A DNA stretch of 54,924 bases, from positions 1-54,924 of the forward strand of contig JADFFS010000005.1 in the NCBI GenBank assembly GCA_022568195.1, given 5' to 3'. Shown one piece after another: positions 32,552-42,347 of the stretch; position 1 is the stretch's first letter; every line of letters begins with the position of its first letter. The position numbers and the translations under genes were made by a program. The notes under the pieces were generated by a model. That model saw nothing but the letters and a program-made list of their open reading frames with translations. It was not told where the DNA came from and ran no database searches. This DNA is from Chloroflexota bacterium (GTDB taxonomy: Bacteria; Chloroflexota; Dehalococcoidia; Lucifugimonadales; UBA3495).

Positions 32552-35500
32552 TAAATCGCCTCCAGTGGCTGGTAAAGGTCTGTGTCGTCGGAGATCGCCT
32601 GAGTCAACGGAGGGCGTGCTTCCTCATTGAGCAGCTCGACGGACAGGCCCAAGCTTTGCAGTTCTTTCAGCAGCACGTTGAAGGACTCCGGAATCCCAGG
32701 TTGTCCTATGGCCTCTCCCTTGACGATGGCCTCGTAGGTCTTAACGCGGCCCGCCACGTCGTCGGATTTGACCGTCAGCACCTCTTGGAGGTTGTAGGCC
32801 GCGCTGTAGGCCTCCAGAGCCCAGACTTCCATCTCACCGAACCGCTGGCCGCCAAACTGGGCTTTGCCGCCGAGAGGCTGCTGGGTAATCATGGAGTAAG
32901 GGCCGGTGGACCTGGCGTGAATCTTGTCTTCCACCAAGTGAATCAGCTTTAGGATGTAGATACTGCCCACCGTTACCAACTGGTCAAAGGTTTCACCGGT
33001 CCGGCCGTCGAACAGCTCGAACTTGCCGAAGGTTGGCGGCGCGATGCGCCGCTTCCGGTGGATTTGCAATGCCTGTTTCTTCAGTTCCTCCGCCGTATCG
33101 CCGTCGGGCTCTACACCGGCCACGTCTTTCAGCCACAAGCGCAGGCAGGCTTCCTGGGCCTCGCCCCTCACCTGCTGGTCGAACAGCCGATGGCTATCGT
33201 AACCCCGCTCCGACAGCCAGGCCTCAATCTTTTGGTAGTCGATGTTCGGCGCGCCGTCCGTAGGGGCGGCATCGATGGCCCCGGCCTGCTCGGCGAACCA
33301 CGCCCGCGCCAGAGCGTCTTCAATGGAGTCGTCTTTGGCCCCGTCGAACACCGGGGTTTGGGCCCGGAAATTCAATGCCCGGGCGGCCCAGCCCAGGTGG
33401 GTTTCCAAAACCTGGCCCAGGTTCATGCGTGAAGGCACACCGATGGGGTTCAAGATCACTTCCACCGGAGTTCCATCGGCCAGGAAGGGCATGTCCTCTT
33501 CGGGGAGAATCCGGGCCACCACTCCCTTGTTACCATGGCGGCCTGCCATCTTGTCGCCCACCGAAATCTTCCGGGTCTGGGCGATCCACACCCGTACCGC
33601 CTCGTTAACGCCGGGTTGTAGGTCGTCCCGGTTGCTCCGGTTCAGGACTTTAACTTCGATTACCTTGCCGCGCTCTCCGTGGGGCACTCGTAAAGAAGTG
33701 TCCTTTACGTCGCGAGATTTTTCCCCGAAGATGGCCCGCAGGAGCTTCTCTTCGGCGGTCAGTTCGGTTTCCCCCTTGGGGGTGACTTTGCCCACCAGGA
33801 TATCGCCGGGGCCCACGTCGGCTCCGATACGAATGATGCCCCTTTCGTCCAGGTCTCTCAGGCTGGCTTCGCCCACGTTGGGTATGTCCCGGGTGATTTC
33901 CTCGGGACCCAGCTTGGTTTCCCGGGCTTCCATCTCATGCTTTTCGATGTGGGTGGAGGTGAAGTAGTCGTTCTTGACCAAGCTCTCGCTGATGATGATG
34001 GCGTCCTCGTAGTTGTAACCCTCCCAGGACATGAAGGCCACCAGCACGTTTTGGCCCAAGGCCAGCTCTCCGTGCTCGGTGGACGAGCTATCCGCTAGGA
34101 TGCCGCCTTCGGCCACCTCGTCACCCCTGGAAACTGTGGGTCGCTGGTCGAAGCAGGTGCCCTGGTTGGTGCGGGCGAACTTGATCAAGGTGTGGCTGTG
34201 CTCGTTGCCCTCGGCGTCGGTGACTACGATTTCACGCCCGGTGACCGAGGTTACAACGCCGGTGGCTTTGGCCATGATCACTTGGCCGCTGTCCCTGGCC
34301 ACCCGGCCTTCGATGCCGGTGCCGACGATCGGGGCCTGAGGCCGGAGCAGCGGTACTGCTTGGCGCTGCATGTTGGAGCCCATCAGCGCCCGGTTGGCGT
34401 CGTCGTGTTCCAAGAAGGGGATCAGAGCCGCCGAAATGCTCATGATCTGCATCGGCGACACGTCCATCAGGTCCACCGCCTCGGGAGATTCCTGGATGTA
34501 GGTCTCACCAACCCGGACTTCTACCCGGTCGGCAACAAACTGGTTCAGGTGGTCCAGCGCCGAATTGGCTTGGGCCACCCGGAAGGTTTCTTCTTGGTCC
34601 GCCGACAGGTATAGGATGTCATCTTTGCCACCCGGCACAAAGGGACGTAAGGCAAGCATCGTGCCTTTGGGTAGCTGGGCCAAGGCGGCGAGTCTGTTGG
34701 ACCCAATGGCCCGTCCCTTGCCGACGATGACCTTGCCGTCTTCGTCCCTCACTGTCTCGGTGACCGTGCGCCCTTTGAGGTCGGGGGAGTCACAAGGCAG
34801 GGACTTGATCACCTGGCGGTAAGGGGATTCGATAAAGCCGTAGGGGTTGATTCTGGCGTAGGAAGCCAAAGAGCTGAGCAAGCCGATGTTGGGACCCTCC
34901 GGCGTCTCTATGGGGCAAATCCGGCCGTAGTGAGAGAAGTGAACGTCTCTGACATCAAAGCCAGCTCTTTCCCTGGACAAGCCGCCGGGACCCAAGGCCG
35001 ACAAGCGGCGCTTGTGGGTTAGCTCGGCCAGCGGGTTGGTCTGGTCCATGAACTGGGATAGCTGAGAGCCGCCAAAGAACTCCCGGACCGCCGCTACCAC
35101 CGGCCGAATGTTTACCAGTCCTTGAGGAGCTGCGGTTTCCGGGTCCACCAAGGTCATTTTTTCCTTGACCATTCGCTCCATGCGAAGTAGGCCCACTCTG
35201 ACCTGGTTCTGGACCAACTCTCCCACCGCCCGCACGCGCCGGTTGCCCAGGTGGTCGATGTCGTCGGGCTTCCCGTCGCCCTGGTTGACACGGATCATGG
35301 TGCGGATCACCGCCACCAAGTCTGACACGCTCAGGGTCATCAGGTCCTGGTTGTCCGACTGGCCCAACCGGCGGTTGAGCTTGTACCGGCCCACCCGCCC
35401 CAAATCGTAGCGCCTGGGAGCGAAGAACAGGTTGCGTATCAGGTTACGGGAGTTCTCCAGGCTGGGAGGCTCCCCGGGACGCAGGCGCCGGTAGAACTCG

Positions 35501-36330
35501 ATCTGGGCGCCGGCGATACGCTTGGCCAGATCTTGGTTGTACTCATCGTCGGGACGCAGCCACTCCCACAGGGAGCGCAGGTCATCCTCTCGGAACGATA
35601 GCTCCTTGGTGTCGACCGCCGGGTCCCGGTCCAAGGTCGAGCGTATGTATTGGTGAGCCTCGTCGGTGTCGATATCGGCGAACAGGGCGATGAGCTCTTC
35701 ATCGGAAGCCACACCCAAGGCTCTAAGGAAAATGCTGGCCGAAACCTTGCGTTTGCGGTCTACCTTGACCGACAGCACGTCCTTGGCGCTGGTCTCAAAC
35801 TCCAACCAGGCTCCGCGAGAGGGAATCAGCTTGGCGAAGCACAGGTTGCGGTTGCTAGCCGCGTTTCGCTCGTAGACAAAGTAGATGCCGGGGGACCGGA
35901 CTAACTGGCTGACCACGACCCGTTCGGCGCCGTTGATTACGAAGGTACCGTTGGGAGTCATCATGGGGATGTCACCCATGAAGATCTCCTGCTCCTTGAT
36001 CTCGCCGGTTTCCTTCATTACCAGGCGGGTCTTGACGTAAAGGGGCTGGGAAAAGGTTATTTCCCGTTCCTTGCACTCCTGGTGTGTGTACTTGGGGTCC
36101 CGGAAATAGTGCTCCAGAAAGTGCAGCTCGTACTTCTTGCCGGTATAGTCGGCGATGGGGGATATCTCCCGGTACACTTCTTGCAGCGCGTCGGTCTTGA
36201 ACCAATCGTAAGACTGGATCTGGCTCTGTATCAGGTTGGGAACGTCAATAACCTGGGCGATGCGGGAGTAATTGTGAACCTCAGGTGTCGTTTTAGCATG
36301 GCCATTTTTCTGCTGCGCAGAAAATCCCAT
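32551..36330 (-). CDS. rpoB: DNA-directed RNA polymerase subunit beta
   Basis: 1259 residues. The second large subunit of RNA polymerase. The rifampicin pocket reads [18 protein letters not shown] then [20 protein letters not shown], with the residues usually associated with sensitivity unchanged. Further on come [21 protein letters not shown], the catalytic-side [28 protein letters not shown] and the C-terminal [24 protein letters not shown]-like anchor (here [13 protein letters not shown]) that binds beta'. AGGAGAGC precedes the ATG. It is transcribed from a near-consensus promoter 127 nt upstream. No rplL/rplJ genes lie upstream, unlike the usual cluster. Confidence 0.98.
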   Translation of the reverse strand: MGFSAQQKNGHAKTTPEVHNYSRIAQVIDVPNLIQSQIQSYDWFKTDALQEVYREISPIADYTGKKYELHFLEHYFRDPKYTHQECKEREITFSQPLYVKTRLVMKETGEIKEQEIFMGDIPMMTPNGTFVINGAERVVVSQLVRSPGIYFVYERNAASNRNLCFAKLIPSRGAWLEFETSAKDVLSVKVDRKRKVSASIFLRALGVASDEELIALFADIDTDEAHQYIRSTLDRDPAVDTKELSFREDDLRSLWEWLRPDDEYNQDLAKRIAGAQIEFYRRLRPGEPPSLENSRNLIRNLFFAPRRYDLGRVGRYKLNRRLGQSDNQDLMTLSVSDLVAVIRTMIRVNQGDGKPDDIDHLGNRRVRAVGELVQNQVRVGLLRMERMVKEKMTLVDPETAAPQGLVNIRPVVAAVREFFGGSQLSQFMDQTNPLAELTHKRRLSALGPGGLSRERAGFDVRDVHFSHYGRICPIETPEGPNIGLLSSLASYARINPYGFIESPYRQVIKSLPCDSPDLKGRTVTETVRDEDGKVIVGKGRAIGSNRLAALAQLPKGTMLALRPFVPGGKDDILYLSADQEETFRVAQANSALDHLNQFVADRVEVRVGETYIQESPEAVDLMDVSPMQIMSISAALIPFLEHDDANRALMGSNMQRQAVPLLRPQAPIVGTGIEGRVARDSGQVIMAKATGVVTSVTGREIVVTDAEGNEHSHTLIKFARTNQGTCFDQRPTVSRGDEVAEGGILADSSSTEHGELALGQNVLVAFMSWEGYNYEDAIIISESLVKNDYFTSTHIEKHEMEARETKLGPEEITRDIPNVGEASLRDLDERGIIRIGADVGPGDILVGKVTPKGETELTAEEKLLRAIFGEKSRDVKDTSLRVPHGERGKVIEVKVLNRSNRDDLQPGVNEAVRVWIAQTRKISVGDKMAGRHGNKGVVARILPEEDMPFLADGTPVEVILNPIGVPSRMNLGQVLETHLGWAARALNFRAQTPVFDGAKDDSIEDALARAWFAEQAGAIDAAPTDGAPNIDYQKIEAWLSERGYDSHRLFDQQVRGEAQEACLRLWLKDVAGVEPDGDTAEELKKQALQIHRKRRIAPPTFGKFELFDGRTGETFDQLVTVGSIYILKLIHLVEDKIHARSTGPYSMITQQPLGGKAQFGGQRFGEMEVWALEAYSAAYNLQEVLTVKSDDVAGRVKTYEAIVKGEAIGQPGIPESFNVLLKELQSLGLSVELLNEEARPPLTQAISDDTDLYQPLEAI

Positions 36331-36653
36331 TCTCGCTCTCCTTAGAGTGAATGAAACCGGTTGGTCAGGCGACCAAAGTCAGGGCAAAAAAGGGGGACAG
36401 GGGGTAGGAATCGGTTGGTGGATGGCGGAAGTCGCAGGTTGAGGCATATCTCAGCAAACTTTAATTATACGAGGAATACACAGCTTGTCAAGTATCAAGG
36501 ATGCCAATTCCCGTAAGCTTGACACCGTGCTCCGGGGGCGTAGCGGTCCGCCTAAATTGGAACTGGGACTGCAGCCGGCTGTGCAACTTGACAGACTGGC
36601 GCCTCGGCATCAGCATGATTGGGTATTTGACTAGGGGTGGTATTTCTGCGTAG
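36331..36653. other. Divergent intergenic region between rpoB and the MFS transporter
   Basis: 323 nt without a gene. It holds the rpoBC promoter (36464-36491) and a 126-nt rpoB leader with a repeated ACCAACCGRTT motif on the minus strand and a small GGTC/GACC hairpin. On the transporter side there are two TTGAC boxes (36588-36593, 36627-36632) but no convincing -10. No small ORF or RNA gene was recognised. Confidence 0.6.
36464..36491 (-). promoter_or_regulatory. Sigma-70 promoter of rpoB-rpoC
   Basis: Minus strand TTGACA (36491-36486), 16 nt spacer, TATAAT (36469-36464): both boxes match the consensus exactly. Predicted start near 36457, leaving a leader of about 126 nt. Confidence 0.8.
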
Positions 36654-37991
36654 ATGCTGAAAGTGAATCTCAATCCCAGCCGGCTGGCGGTGGGCCAGCG
36701 ATCCATACACTACGCTTGGGCGATAGTGGTAGTAGCCGCGGCAATGCGGCTGAGCGCCTCCGCGGTAAGGACCTCATTCAGTATCTTGGTGCCCCGTTTC
36801 GTCGAGACTTTTGGCTGGAGTTACGGCGCGGTGGGCATCGCTCTTTCCTTGCAATGGTTGGTTTCCGGGCTTTTCGGCCCCGGCGCGGGCTGGCTTGGGG
36901 ACCGCTACGGAATCCGCCGGACCATGCTGTTCGGAGCGGTGGTGTTCACGGCCGCCATGGTCTTGACCAGCCAGGTAACTCATATCTGGCAATTCTACCT
37001 GTTCTATGGCGTGTTGCTAAGCGTTTCGCTGGCCATTTTCCAGGTTCCTCTGACGGCGGCCGTGACCATGTGGTTTCATCGGCACTTGGGCGTGGGAATG
37101 GGCATCTTGCAGGCGTCCCAGGGCCTTGGCGCCTTGGTGTTTGTACCATTGGTGCTGTTTATCATCCACGTGTTTGGCGGTGGAGAGAACGGTCTGCGGG
37201 CGGCGTTCTGGGTTACGGGCATCGGCGGGGGCGTAGCGCTGGCTATCCTGGTACGGCTGTTCTACAACGAGCCCGCTGACATTGGCCTCAGGCCCCTGGG
37301 GGCATCCGAGGATGAGCCTATCCGCCGGGTCGCACGGGGCCGGACGGCCCAGATACGGACCAAGGTGTTCCTGAAACTAGCCCAGCGGACCAACACTTTT
37401 TGGAACCTTATCGGGATCCACTTCTGGGGCTGCGCTGGGCACGCAATCATCCTGGCTTTCCTGCCTTCTATTATAGAAGACCGGGGATTGGGCAGAAGCC
37501 TGGCCGCTTCGACCTTCATTGTTCTCTCGGTGATGAGCACGATAACCAGGTTCGGGGTACCGGTGCTGGCCGACCGTATCGGCAGCAAGGGAGTCATGGC
37601 TGCCTGCTTCATCCTGCAAAGCGCACCGATGATACTCCTGTTCTTCGCCTACGAACCGTGGATGTTTTACCTTTTCGCCGTCCTGTTCGGCATCGGTTTC
37701 GGCGGTGAGATGACCGCCTTCCCGATAATCAACCGCCAGTATTACGGCAGTGCGCCCATCGGTACCGCCTACGGCTGGCAAATGATGGGCTCAGGCGTCG
37801 GCATGGCGCTGGGAGCCGGCATAGGCGGTTTCCTGAGGAATTGGACGGGTAATTTCGACGCCACCATTCTTGTGTCGCTGACACTGAGCCTGATTGGAGT
37901 AGTCGCCATCCTGTTGCTGCCCACGACTTCGCACCACTTGCTACCCGATTGGGAGGAGGCCCTGCCCCAAGAGGCCCGCAGCGCCGGTTGA
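36654..37991 (+). CDS. MFS transporter, monocarboxylate/oxalate-formate antiporter type
   Basis: 445 residues with twelve hydrophobic segments. The loop after helix 2 has GAGWLGDRYGIRRTM, the MFS motif A, and helix 4-5 carries the ALFQVPLTAAVTMWF-like stretch and the MGILQASQGLGALV segment typical of bacterial monocarboxylate or oxalate:formate transporters. A central cytosolic loop (residues ~225-250) is basic. The ATG at 36654 lacks a ribosome site; the transcript may be nearly leaderless or the start may be the GTG three codons on. It probably imports or exchanges an organic acid. It is followed 158 nt later by a hydantoinase-family gene that may process an imported compound; that link is inference. 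Confidence 0.87.
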   Translation: MLKVNLNPSRLAVGQRSIHYAWAIVVVAAAMRLSASAVRTSFSILVPRFVETFGWSYGAVGIALSLQWLVSGLFGPGAGWLGDRYGIRRTMLFGAVVFTAAMVLTSQVTHIWQFYLFYGVLLSVSLAIFQVPLTAAVTMWFHRHLGVGMGILQASQGLGALVFVPLVLFIIHVFGGGENGLRAAFWVTGIGGGVALAILVRLFYNEPADIGLRPLGASEDEPIRRVARGRTAQIRTKVFLKLAQRTNTFWNLIGIHFWGCAGHAIILAFLPSIIEDRGLGRSLAASTFIVLSVMSTITRFGVPVLADRIGSKGVMAACFILQSAPMILLFFAYEPWMFYLFAVLFGIGFGGEMTAFPIINRQYYGSAPIGTAYGWQMMGSGVGMALGAGIGGFLRNWTGNFDATILVSLTLSLIGVVAILLLPTTSHHLLPDWEEALPQEARSAG

Positions 37992-38057
37992 CGGAGCCAC
38001 GAGCGCAAATTTGCCCCCCTGTTTCTCGCTGGAGAGCAAGTCTCATAGATGGAGAAA

Positions 38058-38074
38058 CCCCGATTACATCGGGG
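38058..38074. repeat. Short palindrome CCCCGAT-NNN-ATCGGGG
   Basis: CCCCGAT TAC ATCGGGG, a perfect 7-bp stem between the transporter and hydantoinase genes. A second small stem (CCGA/TCGG) follows directly. The same 7-bp arms form the core of the terminator at 45087-45123. No T-run follows here, so it is not an obvious terminator. Confidence 0.6.
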
Positions 38075-38149
38075 CCGATTACGTCGGGACGGACGGATTG
38101 CCGGGGCATAATCAGATTCTAATGGATAAAACACGTAGGAGGGCTTGAC

Positions 38150-39574
38150 ATGCTGGACCTGATGATTCGAGGCGGCCAGGTGGTGACCCCCTGGGGCGTG
38201 GGCGACTGGGATGTGGCGGTGCAGGGTGAAAAGATCGTCGCGGTCGCCGCCCCGGGCACTATGACCGACGACGTGGGAAGGATTGTCGACGCCACAGGGA
38301 AGATCGTGGCGCCCGGTGGAATCGAACCCCATGCCCACATCGCCGCTCCCATCATGGGGCACGGGGACCTGACCACCGCGCCCCCGGAGCAGGTAAGCCG
38401 GGCGGCCCTGTTCGGTGGCACCACCACCTTGCTGGACTTCGCCATCCAATATCCCGGCATCGACATCAACCAGGCTGTCCAGGAGCGGACCTCGGTGTGG
38501 CAGGGCAACTCCTACGCCGACTATTCTCACCACCTGATGATGCTGGGAGCCATACCCGGAAACATCCTGGGCCAACTCAACGAGTTTGTCACCGATGGAT
38601 TCGCCACGGTCAAGATCTTCACCACCAACATACGTCCTCCCACCAGTCAGGGGGAGCCCCGGATGGTCGGCACCGGCCATCTCCACGACCTGATGGAGCA
38701 GATCCAAAGGTCGGGGGCCATGCTTTTGGTGCACTCCGAGGACGATGACATGGTGCAGCACATGTACCGCAAGCTAACCGAGGAGGAGCGCACCGAGTGG
38801 TGGAACATGCCCTTGGTGCACAGCAACGAGTCCGAGGACGTTTCCTTCCGCAGAGTGCTCCGGGTAGCCGAGTGGACCGGATCGCCGGTGTACTTCGTCC
38901 ACGTTAGCGCCAGGCAGGGCGTGCAGGCGATAGGTGAGGCGCGGGCCAAAGGCATGCCGGTCTACGGCGAGACCCTGCACAACTACTGCTGCTTCAGCGC
39001 CGAGAACTACCGCGAGGAAAACGGTATGAAATACCATACCTACCCCTCGTTGAAGTCGGAGGAGGACCGGTTATCCCTGTGGGACGGCATCGTCAACGGC
39101 GGTCTCAGTACCATGGCCACCGACGAGTACTGCACCACCTGGGACGTGAAGATTGCCGGCAGGACGATTTCCGACGTGACCGGCGGGCACAACGGCGCGG
39201 AGACACGGGTGGGCATCACCTACAGCGAAGGTGTGTCCAAGCGGGGGATGACCCTGCAAAGGTTTGTGGACGTGACCTCGGCCAACGCCGCCAAGATCAT
39301 GGGGCTGTATCCCCGGAAGGGAGTCATCGCTCCGGGCAGCGATGCCGACCTGGTGCTGATCGACCCGAGCATCAAGCGGCGGCTGACTGGCAGCGACTTC
39401 CACATCACCGACTACAGCATCTGGGATGGCTTCGACATCGAAGGGTGGCCGGTAATGACAATCCTCCGGGGAAAGGTTGTTGTGGAAAATGGGGAGTTCA
39501 GCGGAACCCTTGGCGGCGGCCAGTTTCTGCGCCGCAAGGTCGACCCTGGAATTTCCAACAAGCCGGGCTGCTAG
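38150..39574 (+). CDS. Dihydropyrimidinase/hydantoinase-family amidohydrolase
   Basis: 474 residues, typical for cyclic amidohydrolases. The metal site is visible: GGIEPHAHIAAP (two histidines; the usual Asp before them is Glu), ATVKIFTT (carboxylated lysine bridging two zincs), LLVHSEDDD and VYFVHVSAR (histidines), and TMATDEYC (catalytic aspartate). GTTTLLDFA and GVIAPGSDADLVLID are shared family segments. Members open hydantoin, dihydropyrimidine or related cyclic imide rings. TAGGAGGG precedes the ATG. It is the first of a hydantoinase-VOC-SDR run on one strand, downstream of an MFS transporter. The substrate is not known. Confidence 0.9.
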   Translation: MLDLMIRGGQVVTPWGVGDWDVAVQGEKIVAVAAPGTMTDDVGRIVDATGKIVAPGGIEPHAHIAAPIMGHGDLTTAPPEQVSRAALFGGTTTLLDFAIQYPGIDINQAVQERTSVWQGNSYADYSHHLMMLGAIPGNILGQLNEFVTDGFATVKIFTTNIRPPTSQGEPRMVGTGHLHDLMEQIQRSGAMLLVHSEDDDMVQHMYRKLTEEERTEWWNMPLVHSNESEDVSFRRVLRVAEWTGSPVYFVHVSARQGVQAIGEARAKGMPVYGETLHNYCCFSAENYREENGMKYHTYPSLKSEEDRLSLWDGIVNGGLSTMATDEYCTTWDVKIAGRTISDVTGGHNGAETRVGITYSEGVSKRGMTLQRFVDVTSANAAKIMGLYPRKGVIAPGSDADLVLIDPSIKRRLTGSDFHITDYSIWDGFDIEGWPVMTILRGKVVVENGEFSGTLGGGQFLRRKVDPGISNKPGC

Positions 39575-39643
39575 GTGGGTCGCCGCACTCACTTGTGATT
39601 TCGTCTCCGTCGGGAAGAGCTATTGATGCAAAGGAGATGCGCA

Positions 39644-40102
39644 ATGTCAACTGACACAACAGCAGAGTTGGAGCAGAAGCGGGCCCGCCTGCGCAATCGA
39701 ATACCCAGTGGCGCACAGCAGAGTCCCACCCGCGGCATCGACCACCTGGCCGTGTTTGCCAAAGACCTGGAGGCGACGGCCGAATTTTACTCGCAGGTCA
39801 TGGGCATGCCGGTGGTCAGAGTAACCGCCAATCGGGATGTGCCCGAGTCTACCCACATGAACGTGGACTTGGGCAACGGCACCATGCTCTCTTTCTTCGA
39901 CTTCCCTCACGTGCGCCGTCTGCAGCGGCGATCCCCCGAGGGAGTCGGCGGCATCATGCACATAGCGCTGGCCATAGCACCGGAAAAGTTGGAGGAAGTG
40001 AAGGCAAACTTGAGCCGGAACCGGGTCAAGTACCAGGAGATTGGCGGCTCGATCTACTTCAACGACCCCAACGGCATTGGCCTCGAGCTAATGCCCCGGT
40101 AG
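39644..40102 (+). CDS. VOC (glyoxalase/dioxygenase) superfamily protein
   Basis: 152 residues from the ATG at 39644, with AAGGAG seven nt upstream; an ATG at 39623 would put that site inside the gene. After a charged N-terminal 30 residues comes one VOC module: GIDHLAVFAKDLEATAEFY (first metal histidine), GNGTMLSFFDF, GIMHIALAIAP (second histidine) and DPNGIGLELMP (glutamate ligand). This fold hosts glyoxalases, ring-cleaving dioxygenases and resistance proteins. It lies 69 nt after the hydantoinase gene and 53 nt before an SDR, likely one operon. The reaction is unknown. Confidence 0.87.
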   Translation: MSTDTTAELEQKRARLRNRIPSGAQQSPTRGIDHLAVFAKDLEATAEFYSQVMGMPVVRVTANRDVPESTHMNVDLGNGTMLSFFDFPHVRRLQRRSPEGVGGIMHIALAIAPEKLEEVKANLSRNRVKYQEIGGSIYFNDPNGIGLELMPR

Positions 40103-40155
40103 CCTCAGAATTTTCCGCGTTTATCGGACAGCCCTTGTCGTAGGAGGCAGGACCA

Positions 40156-40914
40156 GTGAGTGCCCAAGGGAAGGTTGCCATTGTCACCGGAGCCGGGACC
40201 GGGATCGGCAAGTGTACCGCCCTGGCTCTTTTAAATGAGGGCTACGGCGTGGCCCTGGCTGGACGGAGGGCGGAGCTGTTGGAGATGACCGCGGCGGAGG
40301 CCGGGCCGGCTGCCTCGCGTACGCTGGTAGTACCCACCGACGTGAGCGACCCCTCGGCCGTGCGAGCCCTGTTCGCCGCAACCAAAGAGCGATTCGGCCG
40401 GGTCGATGTCCTGTTCAACAACGCCGGGTCCAGCGCACCCGGCATACCCCTGGAGGACCTGACGTACGAGCAATGGAAGGCCGTGGTGGACGTCAACCTG
40501 ACCGGCACGTTTCTGTGCACCCAGGAAGCCTTCCGCATGATGAAAAGCCAGGACCCCAGGGGCGGCCGCATAATCAATAACGGGTCCATCTCGGCTCACG
40601 TGCCAAGGCCCAACTCCGCGCCCTACACGGCCACCAAACATGCGGTCACGGGGCTTACCAGGTCTACGTCCCTGGATGGCCGCAAATACGATATTGCCTG
40701 CGGCCAGATCGACATTGGCAACGCCGAGACCGACATGGCGGCGGTCTTCAAGGTAGGGGTTCCCCAGGCCCACGGAGCCATCGCCACCGAGCCGACAATA
40801 GACCCGGACCACGTGGCCCGGGCAGTGGTGTACATGGCAAGTCTCCCCCTGGACGCCAACGTCCAGTTCATGACTGTCATGGCGACCAAGATGCCCTACA
40901 TCGGCCGCGGGTGA
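40156..40914 (+). CDS. Short-chain dehydrogenase/reductase (SDR)
   Basis: 252 residues, classical SDR. The cofactor loop TGAGTGIGK near the N-terminus, LAGRR (suggesting NADP preference through the arginines), [10 protein letters not shown], the active-site serine in NNGSISAH, and YTATK (catalytic Tyr and Lys) are all present. GTG start with AGGAGG eight nt upstream. It oxidises or reduces an alcohol/ketone; the substrate is unknown. It is the end of the hydantoinase-VOC-SDR run and converges with the aminotransferase gene 11 nt away. Confidence 0.9.
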   Translation: MSAQGKVAIVTGAGTGIGKCTALALLNEGYGVALAGRRAELLEMTAAEAGPAASRTLVVPTDVSDPSAVRALFAATKERFGRVDVLFNNAGSSAPGIPLEDLTYEQWKAVVDVNLTGTFLCTQEAFRMMKSQDPRGGRIINNGSISAHVPRPNSAPYTATKHAVTGLTRSTSLDGRKYDIACGQIDIGNAETDMAAVFKVGVPQAHGAIATEPTIDPDHVARAVVYMASLPLDANVQFMTVMATKMPYIGRG

Positions 40915-40925
40915 TTCTAGGGTGG

Positions 40926-42125
40926 TCAGCCGCCCAACGCCCCGTGGCGGGTCAGGATTTTGGCCAGCTCGGCGATGCCGTCAGAGACGGTTTGAGCCGA
41001 CGGGTGGCCAAAACATAGCCGGGCCAGGTTGGCGCCGCTGCCGTCGGGCGAGAACATGGTTCCGTTATAGTAGCCCACTCCTTCGCTGAAGCTCTGCTCC
41101 TGTAACGCCGCCAAGTCCACCCCCTCGGGCATCCGCAACCAAACGTACAGCCCTCCCTCGGGTTTGTTCCAGGTAGCGGCGTCGCCAAAGTTTTCGCCTA
41201 AGGACGCCAGCATCGCATCCCGCTTGACGCGCAGCGATTGATTCTGCTCGTCTATATGGGGATACAAATCGTTCTTCAGAAACTCTTCAATGGTCAGCGC
41301 GGCGAACTGGTTGACCCCGCTGGGTGCCTTGAAGCTCATGGCCCGTTCCATCACCTCAGGGGGCGCGACCACGTAGCCCATCCTCATTCCCGGCGCGATG
41401 ATTTTGGAAAAGGAGCCCACGTACAGTACACGGCCGGTGTCGTCCAGCGAGTGGAAAGAAGCGACATCCTCTCCCTCGAACCGCAGGTCCACGTAGCAGT
41501 CGTCTTCGAACACAGGGATGCCGAACTCCTGGGTCACTTCCAAAACCCGCTTCCGGCGGTCTAGGGTCATGGTCCAGCCCAATGGGTTCTGAAAGGTGGG
41601 GATGGTGTACAGGAACTTGACTTTCTTCCCCTGGCCCAGCAGCCGCTTCAGTGTGGCTTCCAGCTCCTCGGGGACGATGCCCTGGTCGTCGCACTTGATC
41701 GCAACCACGTCCGCTCCGTAGCGGCGCATCTGGCGCAGGGTCCCCAGGTAGACGAACTCCTCGGTCAACAGTACGTCGCCGGGGTCGGTCATCGCCTGGA
41801 TCAGCATACCGATGGCTTCTCCCGATCCGGAGGTCAGCACGATGTCGTCGGGGGTGACGTTGATCGCCCGGTCTCGGGCCAGCTTTTCCGCCACCAATGA
41901 CCGTAAGGGGGGATGCCCCGCAGGATGGGGATAGTAGGCCAGGTCCCGGCCCTCCCGGTCCAGGGCTTGCCGTAACGCGTCCGCCAAGGCGTCCAGAGGC
42001 AAGGTGTCCGGGTCGGGATAGGCCACGGCGAAATCGTACTTCACCCGCGGGTTTTGAGAGCGGGAGGTTACTGGTACGTTCTTCGCAAACAGGCTTTGGT
42101 AGCTGAAGGGCTGAGGTGTTGTCAT
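40926..42125 (-). CDS. PLP-dependent aminotransferase class I/II (LysN/MocR-domain type)
   Basis: 399 residues. Fold type I aminotransferase: TSGSGEAIGMLIQAM (cofactor ring and phosphate contacts), FLYTIPTFQNPLGWTM (the Asn of NPLG contacts PLP), FEDDCYVDLRF (Asp binding the pyridine nitrogen), and SFSKIIAPGMRMGYV (Schiff-base lysine and phosphate arginine). The C-terminal arginine in NLARLCFGHP would bind the substrate carboxylate. It resembles 2-aminoadipate/aromatic aminotransferases and the catalytic half of MocR regulators, but has no winged-helix domain. The ATG has GGAGG upstream. The amino acid used is not predictable by eye. Confidence 0.9.
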   Translation of the reverse strand: MTTPQPFSYQSLFAKNVPVTSRSQNPRVKYDFAVAYPDPDTLPLDALADALRQALDREGRDLAYYPHPAGHPPLRSLVAEKLARDRAINVTPDDIVLTSGSGEAIGMLIQAMTDPGDVLLTEEFVYLGTLRQMRRYGADVVAIKCDDQGIVPEELEATLKRLLGQGKKVKFLYTIPTFQNPLGWTMTLDRRKRVLEVTQEFGIPVFEDDCYVDLRFEGEDVASFHSLDDTGRVLYVGSFSKIIAPGMRMGYVVAPPEVMERAMSFKAPSGVNQFAALTIEEFLKNDLYPHIDEQNQSLRVKRDAMLASLGENFGDAATWNKPEGGLYVWLRMPEGVDLAALQEQSFSEGVGYYNGTMFSPDGSGANLARLCFGHPSAQTVSDGIAELAKILTRHGALGG

Positions 42126-42214
42126 GCCGGTTCCTCCCCGGTGCTTAAATCGCTAATAGCTGCATCTAGTACAGCGTCGAGTTGATTATGATGGATTGAC
42201 CGGTTTTGACTACC

Positions 42215-42300
42215 TGTCATTCCGAGAAGCGAAGCGACGAGGAATCTGGTGTGGGGCCGTTCCACCCATCCCCAGATTCCTCCCTGCGGTCGGAATGACA
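42215..42300. repeat. Palindromic element with TGTCATTCCGA ends
   Basis: Terminal inverted repeats TGTCATTCCGA (42215-42225) and TCGGAATGACA (42290-42300), with an inner pair GAGGAATCTGG (42239-42249) and CCAGATTCCTC (42272-42282). It matches the layout of the element at 6640-6724 and, like it, lies just upstream of a housekeeping gene (aspS). Confidence 0.78.
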
Positions 42301-42347
42301 TTGGTCGTTTTCAAATTGAAATGGCACGAGAGCAGCGGAGGCGGTGT

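Noticed and set aside
40926-42125. MocR-type transcription factor
   Set aside because: Only the aminotransferase domain is present; there is no winged-helix domain at the N-terminus.
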